A stretch of DNA of 64,000 bases from Symbiobacterium terraclitae (GTDB lineage Bacteria > Bacillota > Sulfobacillia > Symbiobacteriales > Symbiobacteriaceae). The DNA is taken from contig NZ_JAGGLG010000017.1 in the NCBI RefSeq assembly GCF_017874315.1, positions 1 through 64,000 on the forward strand. The letters are read 5' to 3'. Every line of letters begins with the position of its first letter. The first letter of the stretch is position 1. Shown piece after piece: positions 63,487 through 64,000 of the stretch. The notes under the pieces are model-generated. The model was not told where the DNA came from. It saw only the letters and a list, made by a program, of their open reading frames with translations, and did not search any database. The translations under genes were made by a program, and so were the position numbers.

Positions 63487-64000
63487 TTGTACGAAAGACC
63501 CAGCGTGATCGAGCGGGCGGTGACCCCTCGGGGCGAGATCCAGCTGCAGCGCCGCGGGGAGCACTACGAGGTGATCTCCAACGGCTGCTTCCTGATGGCC
63601 ACCTACAACGGCGAGTCCGAGCGGGCGCTGGTCGACCTCGCCCTGCGGCGGCACCCCGGGATCCGGCGGGTCCTGGTGGGTGGGCTCGGCGTGGGCTACA
63701 CGCTGCGGGCCGCGCTGGACGCCCCCGGCGTGGAGCGGGTGACCGTGGTGGAGATCGAGCCGAAGGTGGTCGAGTGGAACCGTGGACCGCTGGCGGAGGT
63801 GAACGGCCGCGCCCTGGAGGATCCCCGGACGCGCCTCGTCGTGGATGACCTCGCCCGCTTCCTCCTGGGTCGGCCCGAGCCGTACGACCTCGTGGCCCTG
63901 GATACCGACAACGGCCCGGAGTGGACCGTCTTCGCCGGGAACCAGCGGCTCTGGAGCCCCGAGGGGCTCGAACGGCTGAACCGCTGGCTGGCCCCCGGCG
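63487..64000 (+). CDS. Spermidine-synthase-like methyltransferase-fold protein, cut by the edge
   Basis: An open frame from TTG 63487, with AAGGAG 7 nt upstream, runs off the right edge (171 complete codons seen). It starts MYERPSVIERAVTPRGEIQLQRR. The nucleotide-binding motif VLVGGLGVGYTLRAAL, then VVEIEPKVVEWNR and VVDDLARFLLGRPEPYDLVALDTDNG match the spermidine/spermine synthase fold. The aminopropyl-site residues cannot be checked as the C-terminus is missing. It starts 4 bp after the M23 gene. Confidence 0.8.
   Translation, partial: MYERPSVIERAVTPRGEIQLQRRGEHYEVISNGCFLMATYNGESERALVDLALRRHPGIRRVLVGGLGVGYTLRAALDAPGVERVTVVEIEPKVVEWNRGPLAEVNGRALEDPRTRLVVDDLARFLLGRPEPYDLVALDTDNGPEWTVFAGNQRLWSPEGLERLNRWLAPG

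Overview
This window looks like a chromosome segment of a very GC-rich Gram-positive of the Firmicutes, most like the Symbiobacterium group. The signs are strong AGGAGG-type ribosome sites, many GTG and TTG starts, NarL/DegS-type two-component genes, an Rnf operon in the clostridial order C-D-G-E-A-B, a YtxJ-type bacillithiol protein, and lipoproteins with typical Gram-positive lipoboxes. The genus is an inference; no 16S gene or database search was available. No tRNA, rRNA or CRISPR array was seen.

Layout. At 1-95 the 5' end of a class C group II intron runs leftwards off the edge, immediately behind the terminator of a universal stress protein gene. Positions 805-9020 form a nitrate-respiration and signalling block: an orphan NarL-type regulator, an OsmC / histidine kinase / regulator operon, and a divergent compact nap operon (NrfH-like tetrahaem cytochrome, NapD, Tat-lipoprotein NapA, and a fused NapH-NapG polyferredoxin). 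The nap operon follows a leader able to form competing hairpins. Behind it lie seven units of a 127-bp tandem repeat (9057-9892). Then come a beta-lactamase-fold hydrolase, a repeat-rich 630-bp gap, ClpP and a two-lobed M16 peptidase. Positions 15443-22030 hold a maltodextrin-type operon: GH15 glucoamylase, LacI regulator, binding protein and two permeases, with a promoter and a perfect 14-bp operator. IspH, a SirB1-like protein, a 44-residue His-rich membrane peptide, and an ECF sigma/anti-sigma pair follow.

Positions 26454-30758 hold a YdjC-type deacetylase, a GPH transporter and an S9 peptidase. Positions 31414-38864 are an energy-conservation operon on the minus strand: RseC-like, RnfCDGEAB, ApbE (the flavinylating enzyme needed by RnfG and RnfD), and a fusion of a Gx-type membrane protein with a NusG-II domain. 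ArsB, Nudix, NERD-like, phosphoesterase and drug-efflux genes follow, then an ABC operon (44867-47863) with a strong promoter. The right end has a large Lhr helicase, a methyltransferase, a Kef-type antiporter with a structured leader, YtxJ overlapping CapA, a soluble CZB chemoreceptor, a LysM protein, acetyl-CoA synthetase, an MltG-like protein, a thioesterase, an M23 lipoprotein, and a spermidine-synthase-like gene cut by the edge.

How the genes fit together: electrons can leave through Nap to nitrate or be exchanged between ferredoxin and NAD by Rnf. Alpha-glucans are bound and imported by the ABC system and hydrolysed by the GH15 enzyme. Acs can activate acetate. The least explained parts are the 127-bp array, the inverted palindromic elements near 11.1-11.3 kb, the nap leader, the fused Gx/NusG-II gene and the unassigned ABC operon.
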